Assembly (NCBI RefSeq): GCF_031458115.1
Contig: NZ_JAVDXV010000003.1
Coordinates: forward strand, 481,355 to 545,354
Direction: 5' to 3'
DNA length: 64,000 nucleotides
Origin: Pelomonas asaccharophilus_A
GTDB lineage: Bacteria; Pseudomonadota; Gammaproteobacteria; Burkholderiales; Burkholderiaceae_C
Every line of letters begins with the position of its first letter. The stretch's first letter is position 1. Below, piece by piece: positions 41,502-51,209 of this stretch. Both the position numbers and the translations under genes were made by a program. The notes beneath the pieces are model-generated. The model saw only the letters and a list, made by a program, of their open reading frames with translations, made no database searches and was not told where the DNA came from.

Positions 41502-43883
41502 ATGGTGATTCCCGCCTTGCCACCCGATGAAGACCAGCGCCTGGCCCGCCTGAGCGCGCTTCAGGTCATGGACACCGAGCCCGAGCCGCTGTTCGACCAC
41601 CTGGCCGCGCTGGCCGCGCAGATCTGCGGCACGCCCGTGGCGCTGCTGGGCCTCATCGACGAGAAGCGCCAGTGGTTCAAGGCCGCCGTGGGCTTTGGCC
41701 GCAGCGAGACGCCGCGCGCCCAGACCTTCTGCGCGCACACGCTGCTGGCCGATGGGCTGTTCGAGGTCTGCGACGCGCAGCTGGACGAGCGTTTCGCGAC
41801 CCACCCCGACGTGCTGGCCAACCCGCCGCTGCGCTTCTACGCCGGCGTGCCGATACGCCTGGACGATGGCAGCCACCCCGGCACGTTGTGCGTGGTGGAC
41901 TTCCAGCCGCGCGAGCTGACCGAGGCGCAGCGCGAGGCCTTGACGCGGCTGGCCGGCAGCGCGGCCGAGGCGCTGATGATGCGAGAGCGCGTGCAGGCCC
42001 GGCAGGCCGCGGTGGACGAACCGTTCCGGCTGCTGGCCGAGATCGCGCCGCTGGGCGTGTTCAGCGCCGACGCCGCCGGCCGGTTCAGCTACACGAACGC
42101 CCACTGGCAGCGCATCTCCGGCCTGAGTGCGCAGGCGGCGCTGGGTGCGGGCTGGGCGGCCACGCTGGCGGCCGAGGACGCCGCCTCCGTGGTGGGCCAT
42201 TGGCAGCGCTGCGTCGTGCGCCGACAGCCCTTCGAGATGCGCTACCGGCTGCGGCACCCCGGCCACGAGCTGCCGCGGCAGGTCTGGGTGCGGGCGCGGC
42301 CGCTGTTGACGCCAGACGGCCAGCTGGCCGGCTATGTGGGTATTGCCGAGGACGTGACCGACCGCATCAGCGCCGAACGCGAGCTGAGGGACAGCAAGGC
42401 CTTGCTGGACCGCACCGGCCGTGTCGCCGGCATCGGCGGCTGGAGCCTGGACCTGCAGACCGAGGAGATCGTGTGGAGCGACCAGACCTGCCGCATCCAC
42501 GACTTGGCGCCCGGTCACCGGCCCACGCTGGACGAGGCCATCCGCTATTACAAGCCGGAGGCACGGCCGGTCATCGAGGCGGCGGTGCAGCGTGGCATCA
42601 GCTACGGCGAGCCCTGGAGCCTGGAGCTGCCGTTGGTCACGGCCACCGGCCGCGACATCTGGGTGCTGGCCCAGGGCCAGGTGGACTGGCAGGACGGCGT
42701 GCCGGTGCGGCTGGTGGGCGCCTTCCAGGACGTCACCGAGCACCATCGCGCCGCGGTGGAGCTGGAGCGCAGCCGACAGCGGTTGCGCGCGTTGTACGAG
42801 TCCACGCCCGCGCTGATGCATTCGGTGGATGCCGAGGGGCGTGTGCTCAGCGTGTCGGACCGCTGGTTGGAGCGGCTGGGCTACCGCCGCGAGGAGGTGC
42901 TGGGCCGCAGCATCGACGACTTCCTGGAGCCGCAGTCCTGCTTGCAGGTGCGCGATGTCTTTCGCCCCGCGCTGTGGCGCGATGGCCATGTGGACGATTG
43001 CCCTGTGCAGCTGATCCGCGCCGACGGCCAGTTGCGCGACGCGCTGGTGTCGGCCGTTGCCGAATACGACGCCGAGGGCCGGCCGCTGCGCGCGCTGGCG
43101 CTGGTGGACGACATCACCGAGGAGCTGGAGCGCCGCGCCGAGCTGGCGCGCGAGCAGCAGATGCGCCGCCAGACCGAGCACCATGTGCATGAGCTGGACC
43201 GGCTGCTGCATGAGCGCTCCGAGATGCTGGACGTGCTGGCCCACGAGGTGCGCCAGCCGCTGAACAATGCCAGCGCCGCGCTGCAGAGCGCCGCCGCCAG
43301 CCTGGCCGGCCGCGGCGAGCAGCAGGCGCAGCAGCGTCTCACGCGCGCGCAGGCCGTGCTGGGCCAGGTGCTGGCCGGCGTGGACAACACGCTGGCCGCC
43401 GCCAGCCTGCTGGCCGGCGCCGCCAGCATCGCGCGGGTGGACACCGACATCGACACGCTGGTCGCCGTCACCGTCGCCGACCTGCCGCGCGATCAGCGCG
43501 ACCGCATCGTCGTGCACCGCCACACGGCCACCCGCACCGCGCTGATGGACATGAGCCTGCTGCGGCTGGCGCTGCGCAACCTGCTGTCCAACGCGCTGAA
43601 GTACGCGCCGGGCATCAGCCCGGTCACGCTGCATGTGATGGACTTCGACGAACCCGCCGCGCTGCAGTTCGAGGTGGCCGACGCCGGCCCTGGCATTCCC
43701 CGCGAGCTGCTGCCGCGGCTGTTCACCCGTGGCGCCCGTGGCCATGGCGGCACCGAATCGACTCACGGCCTGGGCCTCTACATCGTGCGCCGCGTGATGG
43801 ATTTGCACGGCGGCAGCGCCGAATTGCTGCGGACTGGGCCCTTGGGCACCGTCATGAGGCTTACGCTGCCGCAGGCCGGTTGA
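41502..43883 (+). CDS. GAF-PAS sensor histidine kinase
   Basis: The 793-residue soluble kinase has a GAF domain (about 25-165, DEKRQWFKAAVGF and LCVVDFQPR), three PAS-type domains (about 175-550), a HisKA domain with H581 in LAHEVRQPLNN, and HATPase_c (NLLSNALKYAPG, DAGPGIP, THGLGLYIVRR). No membrane segment or receiver is present. The KAAVGF GAF type is common in cytoplasmic multi-sensor kinases. It is 38 bases upstream of a cache-GGDEF gene on the same strand; the OmpR-type regulator convergent with that gene is a possible partner. The ligand is unknown. Confidence 0.9.
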   Translation: MVIPALPPDEDQRLARLSALQVMDTEPEPLFDHLAALAAQICGTPVALLGLIDEKRQWFKAAVGFGRSETPRAQTFCAHTLLADGLFEVCDAQLDERFATHPDVLANPPLRFYAGVPIRLDDGSHPGTLCVVDFQPRELTEAQREALTRLAGSAAEALMMRERVQARQAAVDEPFRLLAEIAPLGVFSADAAGRFSYTNAHWQRISGLSAQAALGAGWAATLAAEDAASVVGHWQRCVVRRQPFEMRYRLRHPGHELPRQVWVRARPLLTPDGQLAGYVGIAEDVTDRISAERELRDSKALLDRTGRVAGIGGWSLDLQTEEIVWSDQTCRIHDLAPGHRPTLDEAIRYYKPEARPVIEAAVQRGISYGEPWSLELPLVTATGRDIWVLAQGQVDWQDGVPVRLVGAFQDVTEHHRAAVELERSRQRLRALYESTPALMHSVDAEGRVLSVSDRWLERLGYRREEVLGRSIDDFLEPQSCLQVRDVFRPALWRDGHVDDCPVQLIRADGQLRDALVSAVAEYDAEGRPLRALALVDDITEELERRAELAREQQMRRQTEHHVHELDRLLHERSEMLDVLAHEVRQPLNNASAALQSAAASLAGRGEQQAQQRLTRAQAVLGQVLAGVDNTLAAASLLAGAASIARVDTDIDTLVAVTVADLPRDQRDRIVVHRHTATRTALMDMSLLRLALRNLLSNALKYAPGISPVTLHVMDFDEPAALQFEVADAGPGIPRELLPRLFTRGARGHGGTESTHGLGLYIVRRVMDLHGGSAELLRTGPLGTVMRLTLPQAG

Positions 43884-43921
43884 CGGCCTAGACTCGTTTT
43901 TGCCCGCTCCCCCCGACTCCG

Positions 43922-45685
43922 ATGATCGACACCCAAGACGCTTCCCCCACGTCTCCGTCGCCTTCACCCGCATCTGCGCCTGGGCGCCGGCTGCCCACCT
44001 TGCGCAGCCAGCTCAGCCTGTGGGTGGGTGGCCTGTCGCTGGCCGTGCTGACGCTGGTGGGCGGCTATCTGGGCAAGCTCGCAACCGACGAACTGTTCAC
44101 CGCCCAGCAGGCCGCCGTGCGCGCGACCGCGCAGGCCGCCGCGGAACTGCTGGCCACTCAGCTGCGTGACCGCGAGCGTCAGATCGAGCTGCTCAGCGTG
44201 GCGCCTCATCTGGTCAACGGGCGGTTGGACTCGCAGGAGGTGCGCGACTCGCTCGACCGGCGCCAGGCGCTGCACGACGAGTTCGCCTGGCTGGGCGTCG
44301 TCGCGCCCGACGGCACCGTGCTGCAGGCCACCGGCGGCATGCTGACGGGTCGCTCGGTCGCGCAGCGCGACTGGTTCATCGCCGCGCGCGAGCGCGTCTT
44401 CGTGGGCGATGTGCACGAGGCCAAGCTGCTCGCCACGATGTTGCCGGCGCTTCCCAATGGCGAACCCACCCGCTTCATCGACTTCGCCGCGCCGATCCGG
44501 GACTCCGACGGTCGGTTGCTGGGCGTTGTCGGCGCGCATGCGCACTGGCGCTGGGTGACCGGCCTGGTCGATGGCGTCGTGCGCCGTCAATTGCCCGGCA
44601 GCGGCATCGACGCGCTGATCCTGGACCGCCAGGGCCGCCTGCTCTATCCCGAGGCGCTGAAAGCCGCCCAGGCCTCCGGTGCCGCCGTGCTGCCCAAGCC
44701 CGAGAACGGCCGCTTCGACGGCGAGCTGGTGTTCGACGGCAAGCCCTACCTGGCCAGCGAGGCGACGCTGCAGTTGCGCACCAACGCCGAGCTGGGCTGG
44801 CGCATCGTGGCCCGCCAGCCCATGGAGCAGGCCATGCGCCCGGTCTCCGCGCTGCGCCGCGAGCTGGTGCTGCTGGGCGTGCTGGCCGCCACGGCGCTGG
44901 CGCTGACCGCCTTGCTGCTGGCCCGGCGCTTCAGCCGCCCGGTCGAGCAGTTGGCCCGCATCGCCGCGCGCGTGGAGACCGAGCGCCGCGTGCCCGACTT
45001 CCCCGAGCAGCCCGGTGTGCGCGAACTGGACGGCCTCAGCCGGGCCATGCAGTCCATGGCCCGCTCGCTGCTGCAGACCGAGAAGGACCTGCAGGCGGCC
45101 AATGCGACGCTAGAGACGCAGGTGCAGCAGCGCACGGCGGAGCTGCAGGCGGCCAACGCCAAGCTGGAGCACCTGGCCACGCGCGACCCGCTGACCGGCT
45201 TGCACAACCGCCGCAGCCTGGATGCCCGGCTGGCCGAGGCGCAGGCGCTGGATCGCCGCTACGGCCGCCAGAACGGCCGCGTGCACGGCCTGCTGTTGGT
45301 GGATGTGGACCACTTCAAGCGTATCAACGACAGCTTCGGCCACCCGACCGGCGACGCCGTGCTGCGCCAGCTGGCCGAATTGCTGCAGTCCTGCGTGCGC
45401 GTCACCGACGTGGCCGCGCGCTTTGGCGGCGAGGAATTCGCCGTGCTGCTGCCCGAGCTGGCCGGCCCGCTGGAGGCCGTCATGGCGGCCGAGAAGATAC
45501 GCACGGCCGTGGAGGCTGCGACCTTCCCGCAGGTGGGCAAGATCACCGTCAGCGTCGGCGTCAGCCTGGCGTCGCCGGATGACCTGGAACTGGCGCCGCT
45601 GATCGCCCGCAGCGATGCGGCGCTCTACGTGGCCAAGCGCGGTGGCCGGAATGCTGTGGTCTTGAAGGAGGCAGGGGCCGCCTAG
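43922..45685 (+). CDS. Cache-domain diguanylate cyclase
   Basis: The 587-residue protein has a membrane segment (30-52), a periplasmic dCache domain (55-300), a second membrane segment (312-335), a HAMP-like region, a coiled coil (385-415) and a GGDEF domain. GGEEF (502-506) is the active form of the motif and RVTD (493-496) is the RxxD inhibitory site. It should make cyclic-di-GMP in response to an external small molecule. Its TAG stop shares CTAG (45682-45685) with the convergent regulator gene. Confidence 0.92.
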   Translation: MIDTQDASPTSPSPSPASAPGRRLPTLRSQLSLWVGGLSLAVLTLVGGYLGKLATDELFTAQQAAVRATAQAAAELLATQLRDRERQIELLSVAPHLVNGRLDSQEVRDSLDRRQALHDEFAWLGVVAPDGTVLQATGGMLTGRSVAQRDWFIAARERVFVGDVHEAKLLATMLPALPNGEPTRFIDFAAPIRDSDGRLLGVVGAHAHWRWVTGLVDGVVRRQLPGSGIDALILDRQGRLLYPEALKAAQASGAAVLPKPENGRFDGELVFDGKPYLASEATLQLRTNAELGWRIVARQPMEQAMRPVSALRRELVLLGVLAATALALTALLLARRFSRPVEQLARIAARVETERRVPDFPEQPGVRELDGLSRAMQSMARSLLQTEKDLQAANATLETQVQQRTAELQAANAKLEHLATRDPLTGLHNRRSLDARLAEAQALDRRYGRQNGRVHGLLLVDVDHFKRINDSFGHPTGDAVLRQLAELLQSCVRVTDVAARFGGEEFAVLLPELAGPLEAVMAAEKIRTAVEAATFPQVGKITVSVGVSLASPDDLELAPLIARSDAALYVAKRGGRNAVVLKEAGAA

Positions 45686-46374
45686 AGCAGCTGCAGCGGC
45701 GCGCGGAACACGTAACCCACGCGCGACTTGCTCTGCAGCGGCACCAGCGTGGGCGTGGCGCGCTCGATGCGGCGGCGCAGCCGGTAGATGGTGGCGGACA
45801 GGCCGTCGTCGCTCTCGCCCTCGGCCACCTCGCGGCCCAGCTTGTTCAGCAGCGCCTCACGCGTGACGGGCTCGCCACCGGCCTGGGCGAAGCATTCCAG
45901 CAACTGGCGGTCGGCCTCGCTGAGCTGGATGCGGGTGCCGTCCGGCACGATGAGCTCGCCGCTGGCACGATCCAGCTTCCAGACGGCATCGGCCGACGAG
46001 GGCTTGGCCACGCGCCGCTGCACGGCGGCAATGGCCAGTGCGACCTGTTCGAACTGCACCGGCTTGACCAGGTACATGTCGGCTCCGGCCGTGATGACCT
46101 CGCGGAACACCTCGGGGCCTAGCCGGCCCGACACGACCACCACGCCGGCGTCGGTGCGGCGGCGCAGGATCTTGATCAGCTCCACGCCGTTGACGCCGGG
46201 CAGCATCAGGTCCACCAGGTAGAAGTCGAAGGAGAACGCGTCGGGCGACGCCAGCAGTGCATTGCTGTCGTCGAAGCGGCTGACCGCGATGCCCTGCTGC
46301 TCCTGCAGGAACTGGGTCAGGAACTCCGAGTACTCGGCGTCGTCGTCGATCAGGGCGAGAGTCTTGGGCTGCAT
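45682..46374 (-). CDS. OmpR-like response regulator
   Basis: The 230-residue protein has a receiver domain (LIDDDAEYSEFL, phospho-acceptor D in YLVDLMLPGVNG, K in LVKPVQ) and a winged-helix output domain of about 95 residues with LSEADRQLLECFAQAGGEPVTREALL and the ending SKSRVGYVFRAP. No kinase is next to it on the same strand; the GAF-PAS kinase two genes away on the other strand is the nearest candidate. Targets are unknown. Confidence 0.9.
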   Translation of the reverse strand: MQPKTLALIDDDAEYSEFLTQFLQEQQGIAVSRFDDSNALLASPDAFSFDFYLVDLMLPGVNGVELIKILRRRTDAGVVVVSGRLGPEVFREVITAGADMYLVKPVQFEQVALAIAAVQRRVAKPSSADAVWKLDRASGELIVPDGTRIQLSEADRQLLECFAQAGGEPVTREALLNKLGREVAEGESDDGLSATIYRLRRRIERATPTLVPLQSKSRVGYVFRAPLQLL

Positions 46375-46545
46375 GGCGGCAGTGGGCGTCAGAGCAACCG
46401 CGGAGTTTGCCGCATGACTGAGGCGTCAGGTCGCGGAAATGGGGGCTCAAAGCGTGCGGTATTGCGCAAGCCAGCCGACAGCAAGGCTTGACACTGGAGA
46501 TGCACAGTGCCAAATCACAACTATCACGGCCCGAGGAGACAGACG

Positions 46546-46902
46546 ATGGCCGATGCCACCGACGACGAAGGCGGCGACGACACGCTGGATTGGCTGCTGC
46601 CCGGTCACCGCGCCGCACCCGCGGAGGCGCTGGTGCGCATCCAGCGCCTGTGCGCGGCCTGGCCCGATCTCCATGCCGCGATGTTCATCGTACTGGCCAC
46701 CCACCAGGATCTGCCGCGCGACATGCTGGCTGCGGCGATCAAGCAGTTCCGTCCCGATCTCGACCCCTTCACGCGCGAGGACGTCGTCAGCCTGCTGACA
46801 TCGATCTGGAACGGCGGCAAGAGCGGGTTCGACGCGGTGCTGCGCACGCGGGCGAACTCACCGAAAAAGGGGGGCGGTGGTTTCTCCTGGGTTAAGGAGT
46901 AG
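46546..46902 (+). CDS. Small hypothetical protein
   Basis: The 118-residue protein starts at ATG 46546, eight bases after AGGAG (46534-46538); an in-frame GTG at 46507 has no such site. It is acidic at the N-terminus (ATDDEGGDDTLDWLLPG), helical in the middle (EALVRIQRLCAAWPDLHAAMFIVLATH) and ends in a basic, glycine-rich SPKKGGGGFSWVKE tail. I do not recognise a family. It converges on the DUF1415 gene with a five-base gap. Confidence 0.55.
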   Translation: MADATDDEGGDDTLDWLLPGHRAAPAEALVRIQRLCAAWPDLHAAMFIVLATHQDLPRDMLAAAIKQFRPDLDPFTREDVVSLLTSIWNGGKSGFDAVLRTRANSPKKGGGGFSWVKE

Positions 46903-46907
46903 CAGGG

Positions 46908-47450
46908 CTACTTTTTCAGCCCCAGGGCCGCCCAGCCCTCGTGCCCCAGCTTGTCCAGCGTCTCGAGGTTGTTCTCGTAGATGGACGCCGTGTCCGGCAT
47001 GGACTCCACGGCGCGCTCGATGCTGTCCTCGCGCAGGATGTGCAGCGTGGGGTAGGGCGAGCGGTTGCTGTAGTTGGCGATGTCGTCCGGCTCGCTGTCG
47101 GCGAACTGGTAGGCGGGGTGGAAGTCGGCAATCTGCAGGATGCCGTCCAGCTTCAGGTCTTCGATGAGCGCGTCGGCGGCGTCCAGGAAGTCGTTGAAGT
47201 CCAGGAAGTCGGTCAACACGTGGGGGTGGATCACCAGCGTCGTGTCCACTTCGTCCGGGTCGGCACGGTTCAGCGCCAGCAGCTCGCGGGCCAGATCCTT
47301 CAGCAGCGCCTCGGGGTCGGTCGCGTCGCTGACGACGTAGCGGATGCGCTCGTTGACGTGCACGGCCTTCGCGAACGGGCACAGGTTCAGGCCGATGACG
47401 GCCTTGACGACCCAGTCGCGGGTGTCGGCGATGACTTGGTTCTCGTTCAT
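46908..47450 (-). CDS. DUF1415 family protein
   Basis: The 180-residue protein matches DUF1415: the N-terminal VVKAVIGLNLCPFAKAV with its conserved cysteine, VIHPHVLTDFLDFNDFLD, ADFHPAYQFADSEPDDIANYSNR (split here as FHPAYQFA and DDIANYSNRSPYP) and LHILREDSIERAV. Function is unknown. The ATG at 47450 overlaps the stop of the M20 amidohydrolase gene (47447-47450), so the two are translationally coupled, and the longer frame upstream is not used. Confidence 0.87.
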   Translation of the reverse strand: MNENQVIADTRDWVVKAVIGLNLCPFAKAVHVNERIRYVVSDATDPEALLKDLARELLALNRADPDEVDTTLVIHPHVLTDFLDFNDFLDAADALIEDLKLDGILQIADFHPAYQFADSEPDDIANYSNRSPYPTLHILREDSIERAVESMPDTASIYENNLETLDKLGHEGWAALGLKK

Positions 47451-48643
47451 TTCTTCGGCGTGTTCAGCCACTGTTCGGCCATCTGCACCCACATCGATCC
47501 GCCCAGCGGAATCAGCTCATCGTTGAAGTCGTAGCTGGGGTTGTGCAGTGTGCACGGGCCCATGCCGTGGCCGCCGGTGCGGTGCTCGCCGTCGCCGTTG
47601 CCGATCAGGAAGTAGCAGCCGGGCTTGTCCAGCAGGTAGTAGCTGAAGTCCTCGGCGCCCATCGTCGGCTCGAACTCCTGCACGTTGTCGGCGCCCACCA
47701 TGTCGGTCAGCACGCGGCGCACGAAGTCGGTCTCGGCGGGGTGGTTGATGGTGGGCGGGTAGTTGCGGCGGAACTCGAACTCGGCCGTCAGCTCGAAGGC
47801 GCCGGCCAGCTGCTCGGTCATGTCCTTCATGCGGCGCTCCAGCAGGTCCAGCAGCTCCAGCGTGAAGGTGCGCACCGTGCCTTCCATGACGACCGAGTCG
47901 GGCACGACGTTGGTGGCCTCGCCGGCATGGATCATCGTCACGGAGATCACGCCGGGGTCGATGGGCCGCTTGTTGCGGCTGATGATGGTCTGGAAGGCCG
48001 ACACCAGCTGGCAGGCCGCCGGCACCGGGTCGACGCCCAGGTGCGGCATGGCCGCGTGCGAGCCCTTGCCGCGCAGCGTGATCTTGAACTCGTTGCTGCT
48101 GGCGAACACCGGGCCGGTCTTCACGGCGAACTGGCCGGCCTTCATGCCGGGCCAGTTGTGCGCGCCGAACATGGCCTCCATCGGGAATTTCTCGAACAGG
48201 CCGTCCTTGATCATCTCGCGCGCGCCACCGCCGCCTTCCTCGGCGGGCTGGAACACCAGATAGACCGTGCCGTCGAAGTTGCGGTTCGTCGCCAGGTGCT
48301 TGGCTGCGGCCAGCAGCATGGCGGTGTGGCCGTCGTGGCCGCAGGCGTGCATGCGGCCGAGATACGAGCTGGCGTGCGGGAACTGGTTGCGCTCCGTCAT
48401 GGGCAGCGCGTCGATGTCGGCGCGCAGGCCCACAGCGCGGTCCGACGTGCCGTTCTTGACGATGCCCACCACGCCGGTGGTGCCGAGGCCGCGATGGATC
48501 GGGATGCCCCAGTCGGTCAGCGCCTTGGCGATGACGTCGGCGGTGCGCTGCTCGTGGAAGCAGAGTTCGGGGTGCTTGTGCAGATCGCGGCGGATGGCCG
48601 TGATCTCGGCCGCGTCGGCCAGGATGGTGTCGATGAGCTTCAT
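47447..48643 (-). CDS. M20-family amidohydrolase (hippurate hydrolase-like)
   Basis: The 398-residue protein matches the AmhX/hippurate hydrolase/IAA-amino-acid hydrolase group of M20D peptidases: LRADIDALPM, metal-binding ACGHDGH, VFQPAEEGGGGA, GKGSHAAMPH and TMGAEDFSYY. These two-metal enzymes cleave N-acyl amino acids in the cytoplasm. The start at ATG 48643 is the natural N-terminus (MKLIDTILADAAEITAIRRDLHKHPEL, given here in part). It is coupled to the DUF1415 gene downstream. The physiological substrate is not known. Confidence 0.93.
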   Translation of the reverse strand: MKLIDTILADAAEITAIRRDLHKHPELCFHEQRTADVIAKALTDWGIPIHRGLGTTGVVGIVKNGTSDRAVGLRADIDALPMTERNQFPHASSYLGRMHACGHDGHTAMLLAAAKHLATNRNFDGTVYLVFQPAEEGGGGAREMIKDGLFEKFPMEAMFGAHNWPGMKAGQFAVKTGPVFASSNEFKITLRGKGSHAAMPHLGVDPVPAACQLVSAFQTIISRNKRPIDPGVISVTMIHAGEATNVVPDSVVMEGTVRTFTLELLDLLERRMKDMTEQLAGAFELTAEFEFRRNYPPTINHPAETDFVRRVLTDMVGADNVQEFEPTMGAEDFSYYLLDKPGCYFLIGNGDGEHRTGGHGMGPCTLHNPSYDFNDELIPLGGSMWVQMAEQWLNTPKK

Positions 48644-48692
48644 GAGCGGGTGACTTCAGGCTCTGTAAGCCCCGGAGTTTAGGATTACGCTC

Positions 48693-49004
48693 GTGAACTT
48701 CCGTCGCGTCGCTCGCGGCTGGCTTTTCTGGCTGGCCCTGATCCTGCCCATCGCTCAGGCGATGGCGGGCGTGCACGCGTTGTCGCACGTGGGAGATGGG
48801 TCCGACGAGGCCATCGTCCACCTGGTCGATTGCGACCTCTGCCTGACCGCCGCCCACCTGGCCGGCGTTGCACCGGCCGCCGCGCCCAAGCCGTTGCTGG
48901 CCAGCCCGGCCGTCCATGCGGCGCCCGAGGCGGCGCCAGCCGCAACGCCCGGCGTCACCCGCCTGGGCCTGCCCCCGGCGCGCGCGCCGCCCGTTTCCGT
49001 CTGA
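48693..49004 (+). CDS. Small secreted or membrane protein before a TonB receptor
   Basis: The 103-residue protein starts at GTG 48693. It has an N-terminal signal or membrane helix (GWLFWLALILPIAQAMA), then a His/Asp/Cys segment (HALSHVGDG, HLVDCDLCLTAAH) and an Ala/Pro-rich tail. The His and Cys-x2-Cys content suggests metal binding, and small proteins of this type often precede TonB receptors for metals (DUF2946-like). Identity beyond this is uncertain. It is 73 bases upstream of the receptor gene. Confidence 0.65.
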   Translation: MNFRRVARGWLFWLALILPIAQAMAGVHALSHVGDGSDEAIVHLVDCDLCLTAAHLAGVAPAAAPKPLLASPAVHAAPEAAPAATPGVTRLGLPPARAPPVSV

Positions 49005-49077
49005 ACCCCAAGCCTCTTCGCGACCGCCATCCCGGCGGTGCGCGCGCTTTGCGTTTTCAGATTCGGAAGTCTTCACC

Positions 49078-51054
49078 ATGCGTTCCCTCGTCCTGGCGCC
49101 CATCGCGGCTGGTTGTTTCACCCTGGCCGCCCAGGCCAACCCCGCCCCCACCGAGTCGCTGGACAAGGTCGTCGTCACCGGCAACCCGCTGAAAAGCCAG
49201 GTGCTGGCCCAGCCCAGCGATTCGCTGTCCGGCGACCAGCTCGTGCTGACCCGCGCCGCCAACCTTGGCGACACGCTGCAAGGCCTGCCGGGCGTGGCGG
49301 CCACCAACTTCGGCCCCAACGCCAGCCGGCCGGTCATCCGCGGCCTGGACGGCGACCGCGTGCGCATCCTGAACAACTCCGGCGCGTCGGTGGATGCGTC
49401 CAACCTCAGCTTCGACCACGGCGTGGCGATCGACCCGCTGGTCATCGACAAGGTCGAGGTGTTGCGCGGCGCCGCGGCGCTGCTGTACGGCGGCAACGCG
49501 GTGGGCGGCGTCGTCAACACGCTGGACAACCGCATCCCGCGCAGTTTCATCAAGGGCCTGAGCGGCGCGGCGGAAGTGCGCCTGGGTGGCGCCACGCGCG
49601 ACCGCAGCGGCGCCGTCGTGCTGGACGGTGGCAGCGGCCAGGCCAACTCGGGCTTCGGCTGGCATGTGGACCTGGCCGGCCGGCGCGCCGACGACCAGCG
49701 CGCGCCCCGCTTCGACAGCGAGGGCGAGACGCGCGACAGCGTGCGCAACTCGGCGGCGAAGAGCCACGGCGGCGCGGTGGGCGGCTCGGTGTTCTTCCCG
49801 GGCGGCTATGCCGGCGTGTCGCTGGACGACTACGACACCGACTACGGCGTCACGTCCGAGGAGGACGTGACCATCCGCATGCAGCGCCAGCGCGTCGCGA
49901 CGGCGGGCGAGTGGGCCACGGCCATGGGGCCGGTGCGCCGCGTCAGCTGGCTGTTGAGCCGCAACCGCTACGAACACGTGGAGATGGAGGGCGCGGATGT
50001 CGGCACCACCTTCAGGAGCCGCGGCACCGACGGCCGGCTGGAGCTGGAGCACGCACCCATCGGCGCGCTGAAGGGTGTCTTCGGCGTGCAGACCGAGTCC
50101 ATGGACTTCTCGGCGCTGGGCGAGGAGGCCTTCGTGCCCGGCACGCGCACGCGCAACACCGGCGTTTTCCTGCTGGAGCAGGCCAGGCTGGGCGGCGTGG
50201 ATTGGTCGGCCGGCGTGCGCACCGAACGCGTGACGGTGGACTCCGACGGCGGCGAGCGCTTCGGCGCGGCGCAATCGCGCAAGTTCAGCCCGGTCAGCGT
50301 CGCGTTGTCCGCCGTGCTGCCGCTGGACCGGGCCTGGAGCCTGAGCGCCAACCTGAACCGCACGCAGCGTGCACCGGCCTATTACGAGCTGTTTGCCGAC
50401 GGCCTGCACGTCGCCACCGCGGCCTATGAGCTCGGCAATGCCAACCTGGGCCTGGAGCGTTCGCGCGGCGTGGACCTGGGCCTGAAGTGGGAAGGCGGTG
50501 ACAGCCATGTGCACGTCAACGCCTACGAGACGCGCTTCTCCAACTACATCGCGCTGAACGCCACTGGCGACACGGTGGAGGACGAGGGCGAGGAGCTGCC
50601 GGTCTACGCCTTCCAGGCGGTGCCGGCGCGGCTGCGCGGCGTGGAGCTGGAGGCGCGCTGGCAGGCGCACCGTGCGTTCGCGCTGCTGGGCCAGCTCGAC
50701 GCCGTACGCGGCGAGAACACCCAGACCGGCGAGCCGCTGCCGCGGCTGGCGCCGCTGCGCGCGATGCTGGGCGTGGAGGCCCGCCAGGGCGAATGGTCGG
50801 GCCGGCTGGAATGGCGCGGCGCGGCCCGCCAGGACCGGGTCGCCCAGTTCGATACGCCCACGGCCGGCTACGGCACGGTCAGGCTCAGCCTGGCGCGCCA
50901 GTTCAACTGGGGCCAGGGTGATGCGCTGTGGTACCTGAAGCTGGACAACCTGGGCAACAAGCTCGCCTACAGCGCCACGACGGTGGCCACGCTGCGCGGT
51001 CTGGCGCCTCAGCCGGGACGTTCCGTCAGCACCGGATTGCAACTGCGTTTTTGA
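49078..51054 (+). CDS. TonB-dependent outer-membrane receptor (ZnuD-like)
   Basis: The 658-residue protein has a signal peptide (to about 20), a TonB-box-like DKVVVTGNP, a plug domain (35-150: GDTLQGLPGVAATNFGPN, RGLDGDRVRILNN, VEVLRGAAALLYGGNAVGGVVN) and a 22-strand-type barrel ending in GLQLRF with a terminal Phe. The length and plug resemble ZnuD/CirA-like zinc or catecholate receptors. It lacks the His-rich loop characteristic of ZnuD, so the ligand is not certain. The small Cys/His protein upstream supports a metal. ATG 49078. Confidence 0.88.
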   Translation: MRSLVLAPIAAGCFTLAAQANPAPTESLDKVVVTGNPLKSQVLAQPSDSLSGDQLVLTRAANLGDTLQGLPGVAATNFGPNASRPVIRGLDGDRVRILNNSGASVDASNLSFDHGVAIDPLVIDKVEVLRGAAALLYGGNAVGGVVNTLDNRIPRSFIKGLSGAAEVRLGGATRDRSGAVVLDGGSGQANSGFGWHVDLAGRRADDQRAPRFDSEGETRDSVRNSAAKSHGGAVGGSVFFPGGYAGVSLDDYDTDYGVTSEEDVTIRMQRQRVATAGEWATAMGPVRRVSWLLSRNRYEHVEMEGADVGTTFRSRGTDGRLELEHAPIGALKGVFGVQTESMDFSALGEEAFVPGTRTRNTGVFLLEQARLGGVDWSAGVRTERVTVDSDGGERFGAAQSRKFSPVSVALSAVLPLDRAWSLSANLNRTQRAPAYYELFADGLHVATAAYELGNANLGLERSRGVDLGLKWEGGDSHVHVNAYETRFSNYIALNATGDTVEDEGEELPVYAFQAVPARLRGVELEARWQAHRAFALLGQLDAVRGENTQTGEPLPRLAPLRAMLGVEARQGEWSGRLEWRGAARQDRVAQFDTPTAGYGTVRLSLARQFNWGQGDALWYLKLDNLGNKLAYSATTVATLRGLAPQPGRSVSTGLQLRF

Positions 51055-51209
51055 ATATGCGATGAATGGTCACCGGGGCCCGGTATAAATCCGGTGCCTC
51101 GGCGCCTTTGTGGCGGGCGCGCCGCACTGCAACGGTGCTGGCGCGCACCAGGATTCGCCGCCCATGTGGGCGCGGAACTTGCGTCGCGGCTCGAGGAGAG
51201 GAGCAAGCG

